This document shows, one piece after another, positions 33,398-42,725 of a stretch of DNA of 64,000 nucleotides. The DNA is from JBDHWG01 sp046328525 (GTDB taxonomy: Bacteria > Chloroflexota > Anaerolineae > Epilineales > JAHCIE01). Made by a program: the position numbers and the translations under genes. Within the stretch, counting starts at the first letter, position 1; each line of letters opens with the position of its first letter. Location of the stretch: assembly GCA_046328525.1 (NCBI GenBank), contig JAXLWK010000003.1, forward strand, positions 1,550,001 to 1,614,000, in the 5' to 3' direction. The notes below the pieces were generated by a model. That model was not told the origin of the DNA, searched no databases, and saw only the letters and a list, made by a program, of their open reading frames with translations.

Positions 33398-34262
33398 CCT
33401 CGGCCATCTCCAGGGACGCCTCCGGAAAGCCCGGCGTGGGATGCGGCGTGACGGCGCGGCGAGCCAGGACATCGTAGCGCTGGCCGTTGGTCAGGACGCT
33501 GATGCGAAGGTTGTGGGCGCTGATATTGCCGTACTGCTTGACATGATGAATATCGGTGTAGGTGATCTCGGCGCCGTCCACAACGGTGACGCTGTGCTGC
33601 CCCACCACCTCCAACATGTTGTCGTGGCTGAGCACGATGGCTGTGTCCTCGTCTACGCCGACGCCGATGAGGAAGGGGTTGATTGCCACCGCTGACATCA
33701 GGCGGCCCAGTCGGTCGCGCTGGCGGAAGTGCTGGTCAATGACCAGGCGATTGGTCAGGCCGAGGCCGGGCGAGAGCGAGACCATGCGCTGCTCCGGCGC
33801 GCCGCCGCTGCGGCCGAAGGCGATCATGTGCTGCGACAGCACCGACGCTCCCGCGCTCGTGCCGCCGATCACCGCGCCGCGCGCGTGGCAGCGGCGGATC
33901 GCCGTCGCCAGTGGTGTACCGCCCAGAAGGGTTGTGATCTTGACCTGGTTGCCGCCGCCCAGGAACACCCCCGTGGCATCGTCCAGCGGGCCTGCCAGGC
34001 CTGGGTCGAGCGCCTCTTCGCGCGTCGCCACGTCAATCACGCTGATGCGCGCCGCGCCTAGCTCGCCGAAGAGCGCCAGGTAGCGCGCGCCGACTTCCGC
34101 CGTGAACGACGAGGCCACCGGCAACACGACAATCCGCGCCGCGCCGTCGCCGGCCAGCCGCAGAAAGTGGCGCAGCACCCGCCGCGGCCCCACCTTGTCC
34201 TCCGCGCCTCCAATCGCCATCAGAGGCCCCCGCGCCACGCCTTCCACCCCCGGAGTCGGCAT
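33390..34262 (-). CDS. cphB: Cyanophycinase
   Basis: 290 residues from the ATG at 34262 (a GTG at 34274 directly abuts the ribosome site GAGGAGG, so ATG is preferred). Peptidase family S51 features are seen: MAIGGAEDKVG at the N-terminus, VFLGGGNQVKIT, the nucleophile serine in GGTSAGASVLSQ, and DQHFRQRDRLGRL with the catalytic His. CphB cleaves cyanophycin into beta-Asp-Arg dipeptides. Presence of cphB and cphA in one cluster means the organism can both build and use the polymer. Confidence 0.93.
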   Translation of the reverse strand: MPTPGVEGVARGPLMAIGGAEDKVGPRRVLRHFLRLAGDGAARIVVLPVASSFTAEVGARYLALFGELGAARISVIDVATREEALDPGLAGPLDDATGVFLGGGNQVKITTLLGGTPLATAIRRCHARGAVIGGTSAGASVLSQHMIAFGRSGGAPEQRMVSLSPGLGLTNRLVIDQHFRQRDRLGRLMSAVAINPFLIGVGVDEDTAIVLSHDNMLEVVGQHSVTVVDGAEITYTDIHHVKQYGNISAHNLRISVLTNGQRYDVLARRAVTPHPTPGFPEASLEMAEDE

Positions 34263-34303
34263 CTGTGTGTTCACCCTCCTCGTGTTGCTAGACGCATCCA
34301 GGA

Positions 34304-34309
34304 ATTATA
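34304..34309 (-). promoter_or_regulatory. -10 box upstream of cphB
   Basis: TATAAT on the minus strand, 41 bases before the start codon. No clear -35 box at 16-18 bases. It is the only plausible promoter seen for the cphB-ABC-cphA cluster. Confidence 0.4.
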
Positions 34310-34346
34310 ACCGCAGGGGGACGCGCCGCGCAATTCAACACGTCGC

Positions 34347-35513
34347 TCAGTATGCCTGCACGACCTGAGCCGCCAGGATCGCCCACACCGCCAGGGAGGC
34401 CGCCGCCATCGGCAAGCGCAGGCGGGACGCCGACCCGATCAGGATCGCCAGCCCCAGGAGCAGCAGCTCAGTCGCGGCCCGCAGGAAGTTCTGGTCGTTG
34501 CTCCACACAAGCCCGCTCAAAACCAGCATCAGCCCCAGGTACATCAGCCACGCCGTCTTCTCATACAGCAGAGCGCGAGAGGTAGACAGCGCCAGGAGCG
34601 CGGCAAGGATCAGCGCCAGGAGCAACAACAGCTCGACGGCCCACACGCGCTCCGCCAGCGGCGTCTGCGCCAGCCTGGCGACGAAGGTGGTGATGCCCGC
34701 GCCGGGCACGGTCACGTTGCCGCCCCCGGCCAGCATCGGCCACACGCCCCAGCGCGCCCAGAGCCACGTCTGCCAGATTGCCCAGGCGAGCAAGGGCGGA
34801 CCGAACACAGGCGGGCCGATCTCCGCCTTCCGATGACGGAACCGGGCGAACGCCCAGACGAGCGCGGCGGCCACCGGCACGACCACGACCGTCTCTCGCG
34901 TCAGCACGGCAAGACTCAGGCCGAGCGCGGCGAGACCCCAGCGCCGCCGGTGCGTCAGCCAGAGAGCGGTCAGCAGGAGCAGCCCGGCGACGGCTTCCGT
35001 CAGGTCTTTGGTGAGGGTGAAGACCAGGCCGGGGTAGAACGGAAACACGAGACCCCAGAGGGCGTGGCGGCCCACAGCGCGGGCATACAGCCCGCCGACC
35101 AAACCCAGCGCGCACACCGCGACGTAGTTCACGAGCGCCAGGCTGAGGGGGATTGCCTCGGCGTGGCCCAGGGACAGCGCCCACGCCGCCAGCGGGTAGA
35201 GAATGCGCTGCTGGCGATAGGCCGGGTTGTCCAGGCGAATGCCGAATTCATCCGCCGTCGCGGAGAGGGGGGACAGAGCCAGGCGGTAGTAGAACTGGCC
35301 GTCGTAGCCCTGGGAGCCGGGCAGAACGACAAGGCCGGGCGGGGTGCGGGCGGGGTCGGCGAAGGCATCCCCCGCCTGAACCAGATAGGCGACGTTGAAC
35401 CCGTGTCGGCCCAGGACCACGGCCAGCAAGAGAGCGTAGGCGGCGGCGGCGGCGAGCGCAGGCCACAGCGGGCTATCGGCGCGCCTGGCAAGCTCGCGCC
35501 AGCGTGAGGTCAT
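34347..35513 (-). CDS. Membrane protein resembling GT-C glycosyltransferases
   Basis: 388 residues from the ATG at 35513. Ten or so hydrophobic helices. An early extracytoplasmic loop has PGSQGYDGQFYYRLALSPL and DNPAYRQQRILYPLAAW, conserved in a family of bacterial surface-glycan membrane proteins related to GT-C mannosyltransferases. GLVFTLTKDLTEAVAGLLLL and AVLTRETVVVVPVAAAL also fit the GT-C scheme. It would act outside the membrane on lipid-linked sugars. The transfer reaction itself is inference. It precedes the cyanophycin cluster on the same strand, 84 bases apart. Confidence 0.65.
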   Translation of the reverse strand: MTSRWRELARRADSPLWPALAAAAAYALLLAVVLGRHGFNVAYLVQAGDAFADPARTPPGLVVLPGSQGYDGQFYYRLALSPLSATADEFGIRLDNPAYRQQRILYPLAAWALSLGHAEAIPLSLALVNYVAVCALGLVGGLYARAVGRHALWGLVFPFYPGLVFTLTKDLTEAVAGLLLLTALWLTHRRRWGLAALGLSLAVLTRETVVVVPVAAALVWAFARFRHRKAEIGPPVFGPPLLAWAIWQTWLWARWGVWPMLAGGGNVTVPGAGITTFVARLAQTPLAERVWAVELLLLLALILAALLALSTSRALLYEKTAWLMYLGLMLVLSGLVWSNDQNFLRAATELLLLGLAILIGSASRLRLPMAAASLAVWAILAAQVVQAY

Positions 35514-35596
35514 GCGGCCCCCCAAATAGAATCGGGGCAAGGCCTGGCCCTGCCCCGATCAACACCCAAGTCTCGCGCGTTCGCGCCGGCCGACGC

Positions 35597-36532
35597 TTAC
35601 GCCGGGCCGGTGCGCGTCGTCGCGGGCGCGTCCTTGCGGAACCAGCGCCGCCACTCCCGGTTGTTCCACACCACCAGCACGGGGGCGGCGTTGAAAATCG
35701 AGGAGTACGTACCGCTGATAATACCGATCAGCATGTAGACGACGAAGTGCCGCGTCGTCACGCCGCCGAGCAGCGCCAGCGCCGACAGCGTGATGATCAC
35801 GGTCAGGGACGTGTTCAGCGACCGAACGAGCGTTTGAATGATGCTGAAGTTCACCACCGTGTCAAACACCTCACCACGGTACTTGATCAGGTTCTCGCGG
35901 ATGCGGTCGAACACGACGATGGTGTCGTGGACGGAGAAACCGATGACCGTGAGCATAGCCGTGAGGAAGAGCGCGTCCACCTGCCAGCCGAGGAAGTGGC
36001 CGAGAATGGCGGCGACACCCAGCAGCACGAGCACGTCGTGGATGAGGGCGATGATGGCCGCCACGCCGTAACGCAGTGGGTGCTGGACTTTACGGAATGC
36101 CCAGGCAATGTAGAGGAGGATGATGCCCTCGGCAATCGCCACGGCGATGATGGCGCGCTGCGCGACGGCGGCGCCGACCGATGGACCCACGTTGTTGTAC
36201 TGTAGCTCGGTCAGGTCGCCGTACTTCTGGCGCAGCTCGGCGTAGACGGCGAGCTTGGTGTCGTTATCCATCGGCCCGGTGCGAATAAGCACGGTGTTTG
36301 TGCCCGATGTCTGAACGACGGCGTCATTGAAGCCGCGCGCCGCCAGGATGGTGGACACGTCGGCCGGCTGGACTGCGACGGTCGGGTTCTTGAACTGAAC
36401 CTCGATGAGCGCGCCGCCGGTGAAGTCAAGGCCGAGGGGCAGGCCCCACAGCGCCAGGGCAATCAGCCCGACGATGATGATCGCGCCGGAGATACCGAAG
36501 AACCAGTATCGTTTGCCAATAACGTCAATCAT
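35597..36532 (-). CDS. secF: Protein translocase subunit SecF
   Basis: 311 residues with six membrane helices. The first periplasmic motif LGLDFTGGALIEVQF near residue 32 and the helix-4 region SVHDTIVVFDRIREN near residue 205 are standard SecF signatures. It lies nine bases after secD on the same strand. With SecD it uses the proton gradient to pull secreted proteins through SecYEG. Confidence 0.97.
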   Translation of the reverse strand: MIDVIGKRYWFFGISGAIIIVGLIALALWGLPLGLDFTGGALIEVQFKNPTVAVQPADVSTILAARGFNDAVVQTSGTNTVLIRTGPMDNDTKLAVYAELRQKYGDLTELQYNNVGPSVGAAVAQRAIIAVAIAEGIILLYIAWAFRKVQHPLRYGVAAIIALIHDVLVLLGVAAILGHFLGWQVDALFLTAMLTVIGFSVHDTIVVFDRIRENLIKYRGEVFDTVVNFSIIQTLVRSLNTSLTVIITLSALALLGGVTTRHFVVYMLIGIISGTYSSIFNAAPVLVVWNNREWRRWFRKDAPATTRTGPA

Positions 36533-36541
36533 GCGCCCCCC

Positions 36542-38005
36542 TTAGAAGCCAAACAGCCGCTGGAGGCGGGCCGCCGCCTCAGGCGTGTTTTCGTCAATAT
36601 CCCAGAACCGCCGCGTCAGGCGTAGGAAGCTGCGCGTCACGACGATGGCGGTGAACATGCTGACCAGGACGCCGATGGCGAGCGTCAGGGCAAAGCCCTT
36701 GACGATGCTCGCCCCGAACTGCGAGCCGAACCAGAACAACACCGCGCACGTCAGCAGGGTCGAGACGTTGGAGTCGCGGATGGACGGCCAGGCGCGGCGG
36801 AAGCCATCTTCGATAGACCCCCGCAGCCGCTTGCCGTTGCGCAGCTCTTCCCGCATGCGTTCGAATATCAGGACGTTGGCGTCCACTGCCATGCCGATGG
36901 AGAGGATGAAGCCCGTGATGCCGGCCAGGGTCAGGGTCACAGGGATGAGCTTGAACAGGGCGAACACGATCACGCCGTAGATGAGCAGCGCGAGCGTCGC
37001 CATGACGCCGGGCAGGCGGTAGTAGATCATCATGAACAGGGCGACGGCCAGCAGGCCGACGAAGCCGGCAGTGAGGCTGCGCTGCACCGAGTCCTGGCCG
37101 AGAGACGGCCCGATCACGCGCGTGTCTATCACTTCGAGCGGCACCTTGAGCGCGCCGTACTTGAGCTGGAGCACCAGGCTGTTCGCCGACTCGCGGCTGA
37201 AGTTGCCCGTAATCTGACCGCTGTCGCTGATGGCGCTGTTGACGCGGGGCGACGAGATGACCTCGCCGTCGAGAACGATTGCCAGGAACTTGCCGACGTT
37301 CTTGCTCGTGTAGTCCAGGAAGCGGCGGGAGCCGTCCGAGGTCAGAGCGAAGTTCACGACCGGCTCGCCGGTCGTCTGGTTCGAGCCAAGCTCGGCCGAC
37401 GCCAGGTGCTCGCCGGTGACGACCGTGGCAAAGCGCGTTCCGGTGATCGCGCCGGTGTTGGTGACTGCGCCGGTCGCGCCGACCGCGCCCGTGCCGGTCA
37501 CAGGCGCGGTAGACGTGATCTTGAGCCTGTCGGGGGAGACGGGGAACAGATCCGGGTAGGTCGTCTGCACCCGCGTGCCGGGCTGCAAGTACGTGTCGCC
37601 GGCGTCAATGAATTCGAGACGGCCCGTCTGACCGAAGGTCCGTATGGCCTGGTCGGGGTCGCTAATGCCGGGCAGCTCGACGATGATCTTGTCGTCACCC
37701 TGGATCTGTACAATCGGCTCGGACACGCCGAGACCGTTCACGCGGTTCTCGATGATGAAGCGGGTCGCGTCCAGATCGGCCGCCGCCGGCGGCGCCGGAT
37801 TGCCGTTGGCGTCAATGGTCTTGGCCTGCAACAGCACCTGAAGCCCGCCTTGCAGGTCAAGGCCCTCGTGGACTCGAATGTCCTTGTTGAAGCTCAGCGG
37901 CCCCAGGGAGAAGTTGACGCCGGGATTCGACGGCCAAACAACCCACAGGCCAATGATCGCAAGGACAACAATTGCGATTAGGGTGTACCTGAAGCGATTA
38001 TCCAT
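36542..38005 (-). CDS. secD: Protein translocase subunit SecD
   Basis: 487 residues. Signatures: LDLQGGLQVLLQA near residue 49, the P1 periplasmic domain (about 75-300) with VSEPIVQIQGDDKIIVELPG, and the membrane block GFILSIGMAVDANVLIFERMREE near residue 370. A Thr/Gly-rich insert (VTGTGAVGATGAVTNTGAIT) at about 168-190 is not usual in SecD and looks like a flexible loop. The gene has its own good promoter. Confidence 0.97.
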   Translation of the reverse strand: MDNRFRYTLIAIVVLAIIGLWVVWPSNPGVNFSLGPLSFNKDIRVHEGLDLQGGLQVLLQAKTIDANGNPAPPAAADLDATRFIIENRVNGLGVSEPIVQIQGDDKIIVELPGISDPDQAIRTFGQTGRLEFIDAGDTYLQPGTRVQTTYPDLFPVSPDRLKITSTAPVTGTGAVGATGAVTNTGAITGTRFATVVTGEHLASAELGSNQTTGEPVVNFALTSDGSRRFLDYTSKNVGKFLAIVLDGEVISSPRVNSAISDSGQITGNFSRESANSLVLQLKYGALKVPLEVIDTRVIGPSLGQDSVQRSLTAGFVGLLAVALFMMIYYRLPGVMATLALLIYGVIVFALFKLIPVTLTLAGITGFILSIGMAVDANVLIFERMREELRNGKRLRGSIEDGFRRAWPSIRDSNVSTLLTCAVLFWFGSQFGASIVKGFALTLAIGVLVSMFTAIVVTRSFLRLTRRFWDIDENTPEAAARLQRLFGF

Positions 38006-38187
38006 AGAGCGTGGTCACGCCTCCTAAAACTGGAGCTTCACAATGACATGACAATGCCGCCCCTCGTCTCCATCGGGACTAGGCGCTCCCAGGAGTGTGG
38101 CGGCGGCAGCGGCGGGGTATGTTCCCGCCCAAACCGAAGGACACGCAATTATAGGTCTAACGATAAGACGGGTCAAATAGCTGGAGG
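38006..38187. other. Intergenic region upstream of secD
   Basis: It contains only the secDF promoter and the leader before the secD start. No gene or repeat was seen. Confidence 0.5.
38148..38176 (-). promoter_or_regulatory. Promoter of secD-secF
   Basis: TTGACC (38176-38171) and a perfect TATAAT (38153-38148) on the minus strand are exactly 17 bases apart. The predicted leader to secD is about 135 bases. Confidence 0.75.
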
Positions 38188-39261
38188 TTACGCGCGCGCG
38201 GTGGCGGCGGCCAGAATTCGCGCCCCGATGTCCGGCGCGGCCTGGAGCATCCACCCGCCGTCGCCGGTGCGCGTGCCGAGGATGACCCACGCCACGTCAG
38301 CGGCGGGGTCGGCCCAGGCCAACGCGCCGGACGCGCCGGAGTGGCCGAAGCTCTGCGGGCCGGCCTCCGGCGGCGCCCAGTACGGCGATTTCGTCCCGCG
38401 CACCTCCGGCCCTAGCGCCCAGGGACACGGCGTCCACCGCAAAGGCCCGCCAAAGCCGCCGCTCAGGCCGCCGGTCGCGTCCCGCGCCGCCGTCTCGGCC
38501 AGGGTGGGTGACAGGAAGGCGGCCGGGCGGCCCTGGAATGCCTGCGCTAGGCGCAGAGCGCCCTCGGCGGTCGTCAGCAGGCCGGCCCACGGGAACGCCA
38601 GCGAGCGCCAGAAGGCGGAGTTGAACGGCTCGCGGTCCGTGCTGCGGTGGCGGCTGCGCACGCCGCGCACCTGCGCCGGGCGGCGAGGCGGCTCGACGCC
38701 CAGGTAGCCCTCGACGCCGAGCGGGTTGAGCACGAGGGATTCCAGCGCCGCCGCAAAGCCCTGGCCGGTGACCCGCTCCACCAGGACGGCGAGCAAGCCA
38801 TAGCCGACATTGCTGTACTGGACGACCTGGTCGGGCGCCTCCGCCAGGGGTGCGGCGAGACACGCCCGCGCCAGGGTCGGCCAATCCAGGCCGGGCGCGT
38901 AGGGCGCGGCCTCCGCCGGCAGGTCCACAGGCAGCCCGCTGACATGGCACAGCAGCGTGCGGATGGTGACGCCCGGCTGCGCTGCGGCAGCGTCGGGCGC
39001 GTGCGCGGCGAGGGGATCGTCCAGCCGCAGCGCGCCGCCGTCGGCCAGGCGCAACACGGCCAGCGCCGTGGCGAGCTTGGTGACAGAGGCGACGGGGAAG
39101 AGGCTGTCGCGGGCGAGGGGCAGGCCCGCGTCGTCTACACCGACCACCAGGGTTTCGGCCGCCTCGTCGCCGCGTGTCGCCGCCACCACCATGCCCGGCA
39201 TCTCGAACGCACCCAGCGCGCCCTGGACCGTCTTGAGAACCTCAACACCCAACAGGTTCAT
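38188..39261 (-). CDS. Serine hydrolase of the class C beta-lactamase / penicillin-binding-like family
   Basis: 357 residues. The SxxK active site is SVTK (Ser59-Lys62), followed by the YxN motif in VVQYSNVGYG near residue 149. The conserved LLCHVSGLP block lies near residue 104. No signal peptide is visible, which argues against a secreted beta-lactamase. Such proteins are often esterases or D-aminopeptidases. Its start overlaps the pyroglutamyl-peptidase stop by four bases, so the pair may act on peptides. Confidence 0.85.
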   Translation of the reverse strand: MNLLGVEVLKTVQGALGAFEMPGMVVAATRGDEAAETLVVGVDDAGLPLARDSLFPVASVTKLATALAVLRLADGGALRLDDPLAAHAPDAAAAQPGVTIRTLLCHVSGLPVDLPAEAAPYAPGLDWPTLARACLAAPLAEAPDQVVQYSNVGYGLLAVLVERVTGQGFAAALESLVLNPLGVEGYLGVEPPRRPAQVRGVRSRHRSTDREPFNSAFWRSLAFPWAGLLTTAEGALRLAQAFQGRPAAFLSPTLAETAARDATGGLSGGFGGPLRWTPCPWALGPEVRGTKSPYWAPPEAGPQSFGHSGASGALAWADPAADVAWVILGTRTGDGGWMLQAAPDIGARILAAATARA

Positions 39262-39896
39262 GCGGAGCCGCGCGCGGGCTGCGGCGCAGCGGGGACTCCC
39301 TCACCGAACCAGACGGCCACGCTCTCGACCAGGCGGCGCACGCCGCGCTTGATCTGCGGCAGGTCGTTGTCCAGCTCGGCGTCGGGATCGCTGAAGCTGC
39401 GCGGAAGATGAATGAATCCGGCGGGAACGCCTGTCCCGGCCTGCGTGTACAGAACATGGTACATGATCTGGTTGCACAGATACGTCCCCGCCGACAGCGA
39501 AAGCTCGACGGGCGCTTCGTCCGCCACGACCTCGCGCAGCCAGCGCACCGGCAACGTCGCAAAGTAAGCCGCCGGCCCGCCGGCGACAATCGCCTGGTCA
39601 GTCGGCTGATACCCCGCATTGTCCGGCATAGGAAAGTCAAGCAGGTTCACCGCGACGCGCTCGATGCTAAGGCGGGTGCGGCTTGCGGCTTCCCCCAGGC
39701 AGACGACGGCATCCGGCCGCAACTCGGCGATGGCCGCGTCGAGCAGGGCCGGCGCACGCAACGTGTCCACAGGCAGGATGCGCGCCGCGACTCTCGCCCC
39801 CGCCAGCGTCACGCCGTCGAGATCAAGTGCCGCTTCGCGCGATGGGTTGCGGCTCCGCCCGCCAAACGGCTCGAAGCCCGTGACAAGGATTCTCAT
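39258..39896 (-). CDS. pcp: Pyroglutamyl-peptidase I
   Basis: 212 residues. The signature GFEPFGG at residues 8-13 and the catalytic triad are all visible: Glu80 in SIERVAVN, Cys141 in SAGTYLCNQIMYH and His163 in GFIHLPRS. It removes N-terminal pyroglutamate from peptides in the cytoplasm. The last 15 residues are Ala/Pro-rich. It lies nine bases after the DUF1294 gene and overlaps the serine-hydrolase start by four bases. Confidence 0.95.
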   Translation of the reverse strand: MRILVTGFEPFGGRSRNPSREAALDLDGVTLAGARVAARILPVDTLRAPALLDAAIAELRPDAVVCLGEAASRTRLSIERVAVNLLDFPMPDNAGYQPTDQAIVAGGPAAYFATLPVRWLREVVADEAPVELSLSAGTYLCNQIMYHVLYTQAGTGVPAGFIHLPRSFSDPDAELDNDLPQIKRGVRRLVESVAVWFGEGVPAAPQPARGSA

Positions 39897-39905
39897 GCTT
39901 CTCCG

Positions 39906-40265
39906 CTACGGCCTGAACAGGGCGACGTAGCCGATCACAATCCAGATCACCGTCGCCAGGCCGAGAACGACGGTGAAGATGGGTTTCTGGGTCTTGTGGC
40001 GGAAGCCGAACATGCCAAGCCAGCCGCCGACAAAGCCGCCGGCCAGGGATAGGGCGTGCAGGATGACCTCCGGCACGCGCCACGAGCCGCGCGCCGCCTG
40101 CATCTTGTCATAGCCATATGCCACGAACGTCGCCACGCCCGCCCCGATGAGCCAGACCCCGTAGAGGTTCCAGCGGAGGAAGAAGTAGATGGCGGCCGCC
40201 AGGATGACGGCCAGCCCGAAGAAGATGACGCCGTAGAATAGCGAAGGATTGCGCTTTGCGTCCAT
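39906..40265 (-). CDS. DUF1294 family membrane protein
   Basis: 119 residues with four hydrophobic segments. The family signature is present: YGYDKMQAARGSWRVPE, then LHALSLAGGFVGGWLGMFGFRHKTQKPIF. Function is unknown. Full-length members often carry an N-terminal cold-shock domain, which this one lacks. It is part of the long leftward run from sucC. Confidence 0.88.
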   Translation of the reverse strand: MDAKRNPSLFYGVIFFGLAVILAAAIYFFLRWNLYGVWLIGAGVATFVAYGYDKMQAARGSWRVPEVILHALSLAGGFVGGWLGMFGFRHKTQKPIFTVVLGLATVIWIVIGYVALFRP

Positions 40266-40306
40266 GTCGGCCTCGTGGGTGTTTGTCTGTGTGTGTATTC
40301 CCCAAC

Positions 40307-41770
40307 CTATGCGTCGCCGCGCCCGGCCAGCCGACGCGCCAGGTCGAGCGCCTCGTCCCGCGTCGTGACCTCGCCGGCGGCTGCCGCCTCGCGCACCGTC
40401 TCCAACAGTTCGCCGATCTGCGGCCCCGGCGGCAGCGTCAGGGCGCGCATGAGATCGCGGCCCGTGACCAGCGGCGGCGGGGCGACAACCGGCGGCGTCT
40501 CGTCGGCGTACAGCATCTGCATGGCGCTGGCCGCGAAATCCAGCACCGGCTCGTCACCCCGCGCCGCGTTCGGCGTCTCAGCCGATGGTCCTTTGGCGCG
40601 GTTGTCGGCGATCGAGAGCAAGAGCGCGTCGGGCGCTGCGTCGCCGAGATCGCGGAAGAAGCGGTAGAGGGCGCGGTGGCTGGGCGTCGCCTGCTGCGAC
40701 AGGAACAACGGCCGCAGGTGATTGCGGACCACTCGCTGGAGCCAGGCCGTCTCGCGGCTGCTCAGGCGCAGGCGGCGCGCCGTCTTCCCGATCATCTCCT
40801 CGCCCACGTACTCGTGGCGGTAGAAGTGGACAAGGCCGTCCGTCTCGGTGCGCGTCGCCGGCTTGCCGATGTCGTGCAGCAGCGCCACGAGCTTGAGCAA
40901 GGACCAGCGCGGCCGGCCAACGACAGGCGCCTCCAGCAGATGCGCCCGCAGCTCCTCGCGGTACGGCGCGGCCGCCTCGCCAACCACCGCCTCGCCCGCC
41001 GCCCCGCCCACGTCGAGCGCGCCCAGGATGGCCTCCATCTGCGTCAGCGCGGCGAGCGAGTGGCCGTACACATCCAGCGTATGCGGCGGCCGCTGCGTGA
41101 CCCCCTTCAGGTCGGAGACTTCGGGCAGCACGGCGGGCAGCAGGCCCAGGTCGTCCAGGCGGCGCGTGATGTCGGACGCGCCCGGCAGCATCAAGCAGCG
41201 CCACAGCTCGTCGCGGACGCGCTCCGGCGACACCAGGGGCAGCAGGGGCGCGTCGCGGCGCAGCCACGCCTCCGTCGCCCCTTCGAGGCGGCTGCCCAGC
41301 TGAGCCGCGAGGCGGGGCGCGCGCAGCAGCCGCGCCGGATCGTGGCGGAAGGCGCTCTCACTCGTGGCGCGCAGCAGCCGCGCCGCCAGGTCGCCCCGCC
41401 CGTCCATCGGGTCCAGCACCGTCGGCTCATCCGCGGCCCACTCGGCGAGCGGCACGGCCATGGCGTTGACGGTGAAGTCGCGCAGCGCCAGGTCTGCCGC
41501 CAGGCTGTCGCCGCGCCACTGGGCCACGTCAATCTGGTCGTCGCTCAGGAGAATGCGCGCCGTCGGCTGCTCGTCGTCCAGGGTCAGGTACGCGCCGCCC
41601 ACCACATCGGCCAGGTGGCGGCCAATCGCCAGGGCGTTGTCCGCCACGACGATGTCATAGTCGTGGATCGGGCGGCCCAGGAGCCGATCGCGGACCGCGC
41701 CGCCGACCATGTAGGCCGGTGTGGCCCGCGCGTCGAAGAACCGCGCCAGGTCCGCCTCGAGCGGCTGCAT
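40307..41770 (-). CDS. CCA tRNA nucleotidyltransferase / poly(A) polymerase family with HD domain
   Basis: 487 residues. The class II nucleotidyltransferase head has VGGAVRDRLLGRPIHDYDIVV, with metal ligands in DYD, then LALRDFTVNAMAVPL and a head-to-neck region with DPMDGRGDLAARLLR and DPARLLRAPRLAAQ. An HD hydrolase domain follows (LLKLVALLHDIGKPAT near residue 302, HEYVGEEM). CCA addition to tRNA is the likely task; poly(A) polymerase activity cannot be excluded. It lies six bases after sucD. Confidence 0.9.
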   Translation of the reverse strand: MQPLEADLARFFDARATPAYMVGGAVRDRLLGRPIHDYDIVVADNALAIGRHLADVVGGAYLTLDDEQPTARILLSDDQIDVAQWRGDSLAADLALRDFTVNAMAVPLAEWAADEPTVLDPMDGRGDLAARLLRATSESAFRHDPARLLRAPRLAAQLGSRLEGATEAWLRRDAPLLPLVSPERVRDELWRCLMLPGASDITRRLDDLGLLPAVLPEVSDLKGVTQRPPHTLDVYGHSLAALTQMEAILGALDVGGAAGEAVVGEAAAPYREELRAHLLEAPVVGRPRWSLLKLVALLHDIGKPATRTETDGLVHFYRHEYVGEEMIGKTARRLRLSSRETAWLQRVVRNHLRPLFLSQQATPSHRALYRFFRDLGDAAPDALLLSIADNRAKGPSAETPNAARGDEPVLDFAASAMQMLYADETPPVVAPPPLVTGRDLMRALTLPPGPQIGELLETVREAAAAGEVTTRDEALDLARRLAGRGDA

Positions 41771-41776
41771 GCCGTG

Positions 41777-42658
41777 TTACTTCGACTCGGCGACAGCCTG
41801 CGCCACAAGCTCCGCGACCTCGTCGGGGTGGCGGGCGACGCGAATCCCCGCCGTCTGGAACGCGCGAATCTTGTCCTCGGCGCGGCCCTCGCCGCCGGAG
41901 ATGATCGCGCCGGCGTGGCCCATGCGGCGGCCGGGCGGCGCCGTCTGTCCGGCGATGAACCCGATGACCGGCTGCTTGACGTTCTCGGCGATGTACTCCG
42001 CCGCGCGCTCCTCGTCCGAGCCGCCGATCTCGCCGATGATGACGATGTACTTCGTCTGAGGGTCGTTCTTGAAGCGCGCCAGCACGTCAATAAAGTTCGT
42101 CCCCTTGACCGGGTCGCCGCCGATGCCGACGGCCGTCGTCTGCCCGATGCCCCGCGCCGTCAGGGCCGCGATGACCTCGTAGGTCAGCGTGCCTGAGCGC
42201 GACACCAGGCCGACCGGCCCCGGCATGGTGACGTGGTTGGGGATGATACCCACCTTCGCCTGGCCGGGCGAGATGAGGCCGGGACAGTTCGGCCCGATGA
42301 GGCGGATGCCCTTGCGCTCGAAGTACGGCGTAATCTCCAGCATGTCCAGGGTCGGCACGTTCTCGGTGATGCACACCACCAAGCCGATGCCGCCGTCCGC
42401 CGCCTCCACCATCGCCTCCGGCGCGAAGCGCGCCGGCACGAAGATGCACGAGGTGTTGGCCTCCGTCGCCTTGACGGCCTCGGCGACGGTATTGTAGACC
42501 GGCACGCGGTCGAGAATGACCTGGCCGCCCTTGCCCGGCGTCACCGCGCCGACGACCTTCGTGCCGTAGTCAAGCATCGCCTTGGTATGGAAAAGGCCCT
42601 CGCGTCCGGTGCCGCCCTGGACGATCACACGGGTGTCTTTGTTGATGAAGATGCTCAT
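41777..42658 (-). CDS. sucD: Succinyl-CoA ligase (ADP-forming) subunit alpha
   Basis: 293 residues. CoA-binding N-terminal domain (VIVQGGTGREGLFHTKAMLDYG), then LIGPNCPGLISPGQAKVGI. The phosphohistidine is in MGHAGAIISGGEG near residue 250. With SucC it makes ATP from succinyl-CoA in the TCA cycle. Unusually, an M20 peptidase gene separates it from sucC. Confidence 0.97.
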   Translation of the reverse strand: MSIFINKDTRVIVQGGTGREGLFHTKAMLDYGTKVVGAVTPGKGGQVILDRVPVYNTVAEAVKATEANTSCIFVPARFAPEAMVEAADGGIGLVVCITENVPTLDMLEITPYFERKGIRLIGPNCPGLISPGQAKVGIIPNHVTMPGPVGLVSRSGTLTYEVIAALTARGIGQTTAVGIGGDPVKGTNFIDVLARFKNDPQTKYIVIIGEIGGSDEERAAEYIAENVKQPVIGFIAGQTAPPGRRMGHAGAIISGGEGRAEDKIRAFQTAGIRVARHPDEVAELVAQAVAESK

Positions 42659-42725
42659 GCTTTATCTCCTCAGCGCGTCTGCCGCTGGCCTGGACAGTCG
42701 AGCGCGCAGCTGCTGACCCAATGGG

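Noticed and set aside
38188..39261. Beta-lactam resistance gene
   Set aside because: It has SxxK and YxN motifs but no signal peptide and lies in a peptidase/metabolic operon, so a resistance role is not supported.
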